Positions 6,001 through 6,377 of a stretch of DNA of 6,377 bases are shown here, one piece after another. The first letter of the stretch is position 1. Each line of letters starts with the position of its first letter. Source of the stretch: Parachlamydia sp. (lineage in GTDB: Bacteria > Chlamydiota > Chlamydiia > Chlamydiales > Parachlamydiaceae); assembly GCA_021298935.1 (NCBI GenBank), contig JAJTHR010000335.1, positions 1-6,377 of the forward strand. The letters are read 5' to 3'. The position numbers and the translations under genes were made by a program. Under the pieces are notes generated by a model that had not been told where the DNA came from, made no database searches, and saw only the letters and a program-made list of their open reading frames with translations.

Positions 6001-6146
6001 TACACTATCAATATACTCAAAAAATGGTAGCCCTAAACATGTAGTGATTTTAAATTTTTGTTGTAATCACATATAAACATTTTTATTAATTCAATATGAT
6101 TCTCAATTTTCGGTAGACGGGAAGAATATTAACGAAGTGCTTAAAT

Positions 6147-6213
6147 AAAATAAAAAATTGACGTATCGTAGTTCATTTCATCAACCAAGATAAGAGAGAA
6201 ACTACGAACGTCA
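6147..6213 (-). terminator. Intrinsic-terminator-like hairpin and U-tract, leftward
   Basis: The inverted repeat 6159-6173 / 6200-6213 is followed on the minus strand by six, then four, T residues separated by single A residues. The stem is only moderately G+C-rich and the loop is long (26 bases), so it is an atypical but possible rho-independent terminator for any leftward transcript. Confidence 0.4.
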
Positions 6214-6214
6214 T
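6147..6214 (-). ncRNA. Candidate small hairpin RNA
   Basis: A transcript from the promoter above would begin with TGACGTTCGTAGTT (6213-6200), continue through a 26-base loop and close with AACTACGATACGTCA (6173-6159), giving 14 pairs with a single bulged base. The U-rich run A-TTTTTT-A-TTTT follows at once (6158-6147). Promoter, hairpin and U-tract together fit a stand-alone RNA of about 65-70 nt. A 13-codon frame for a hydrophobic peptide (MTFVVSLLSWLMK, ATG at 6214-6212) lies inside it. It could instead be an attenuator or an old element end. Confidence 0.35.
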
Positions 6215-6219
6215 GAATG

Positions 6220-6247
6220 ATTATAGCAAATTTGCCTGATAAAGCAA
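6220..6247 (-). promoter_or_regulatory. Candidate leftward promoter (-35 TTGCTT, 16 bases, -10 TATAAT)
   Basis: On the minus strand TTGCTT (6247-6242) and a consensus TATAAT (6225-6220) are separated by 16 bases. The predicted start, near 6213-6214, falls exactly at the base of the inverted repeat at 6159-6213. AT-rich DNA produces -10 matches by chance, so the fit to the downstream hairpin is the main support. Confidence 0.4.
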
Positions 6248-6303
6248 CAATTTTTCTGTAAATTCAAAAAAATCTGAAATCAAATTCCTTTACTAACTAC
6301 TGG

Positions 6304-6333
6304 TTGTTAATATCCAATGCTTTATGCTACTAT
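6304..6333 (+). promoter_or_regulatory. Candidate rightward promoter at the window edge
   Basis: TTGTTA (6304-6309) and TACTAT (6328-6333) are separated by 18 bases, and the -10 is preceded by TGC, an extended -10 element. It would start RNA near 6340, serving a gene beyond the right edge. No start codon with a ribosome site follows within the last 40 bases. Confidence 0.3.
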
Positions 6334-6377
6334 GTTTTTACCCAAAAAACAAGTAGCCGTGATCTTTTCTGCCTGAA

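Noticed and set aside
6026..6148. Plus-strand stretch reading KNGSPKHVVI then FSVDGKNINEVLK, faintly like a Phd-type antitoxin
   Set aside because: It is broken by a stop at 6074, has no start codon with a ribosome site, and no toxin gene is nearby; the resemblance is too short.
5560..6214. ATGACGTT shared between 5560-5567 and the minus strand at 6214-6207 as insertion-sequence ends
   Set aside because: Eight bases is within chance for this length, and the sequences diverge at once beyond it.
5349..6377. CRISPR array, tRNA or rRNA gene
   Set aside because: There are no regularly spaced direct repeats and no cloverleaf-forming or rRNA-like sequence; the repeats present are two inverted copies only.

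Overview
The window looks like chromosome of an environmental (amoeba-associated) chlamydia. The left two thirds hold, in order and on one strand, a class B penicillin-binding protein (pbp3/ftsI, 5' end outside the window), murE and amiA. They are packed with gaps of 13 and 6 bases. From memory this is the pbp3-murE-amiA order of Chlamydia trachomatis, and the PBP and MurE sequences read like the chlamydial versions. The genus is not resolved. Spot counts give roughly 42-57% G+C here, fairly high for this group.

Layout: 1-1820 partial pbp3; 1834-3297 murE; 3304-4023 amiA; 4024-4094 a short leader with a possible Shine-Dalgarno-masking hairpin; 4095-5348 an AAA+ ATPase of the AAA_14/DUF4143 type; 5349-6377 about 1 kb without any full-length gene. 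That last stretch holds a 5' fragment of an insertion-sequence transposase enclosed by two diverged inverted copies of a ~127-bp repeat (5414-5540 and 5698-5824), each with a strong palindrome at its inner end. It also holds an extremely A+T-rich block (5881-6000, 15 G/C in 120 bases), a minus-strand promoter/hairpin/U-tract arrangement that could be a small RNA (about 6147-6214), and a possible rightward promoter at the right edge.

How the genes fit together: MurE adds meso-diaminopimelate to the UDP-MurNAc dipeptide in the cytoplasm. PBP3 is the septal transpeptidase that cross-links stems containing that residue. AmiA is an exported zinc amidase that cuts the stem peptide from the glycan. 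The trio covers building, cross-linking and remodelling of the division-site peptidoglycan and is very probably one transcription unit.

The sequence changes character right after amiA. Base composition drops to about 35% G+C in the ATPase gene and lower beyond it, and ihfA, which I recall as the next gene in C. trachomatis, is absent. The right third is best read as an acquired or degenerating accessory segment placed at the end of a conserved cell-wall operon. No complete new defence or mobile system is visible. The points most worth checking are the two translation-masking hairpins (before the ATPase and before the transposase remnant), the paired repeats, and the small-RNA candidate.
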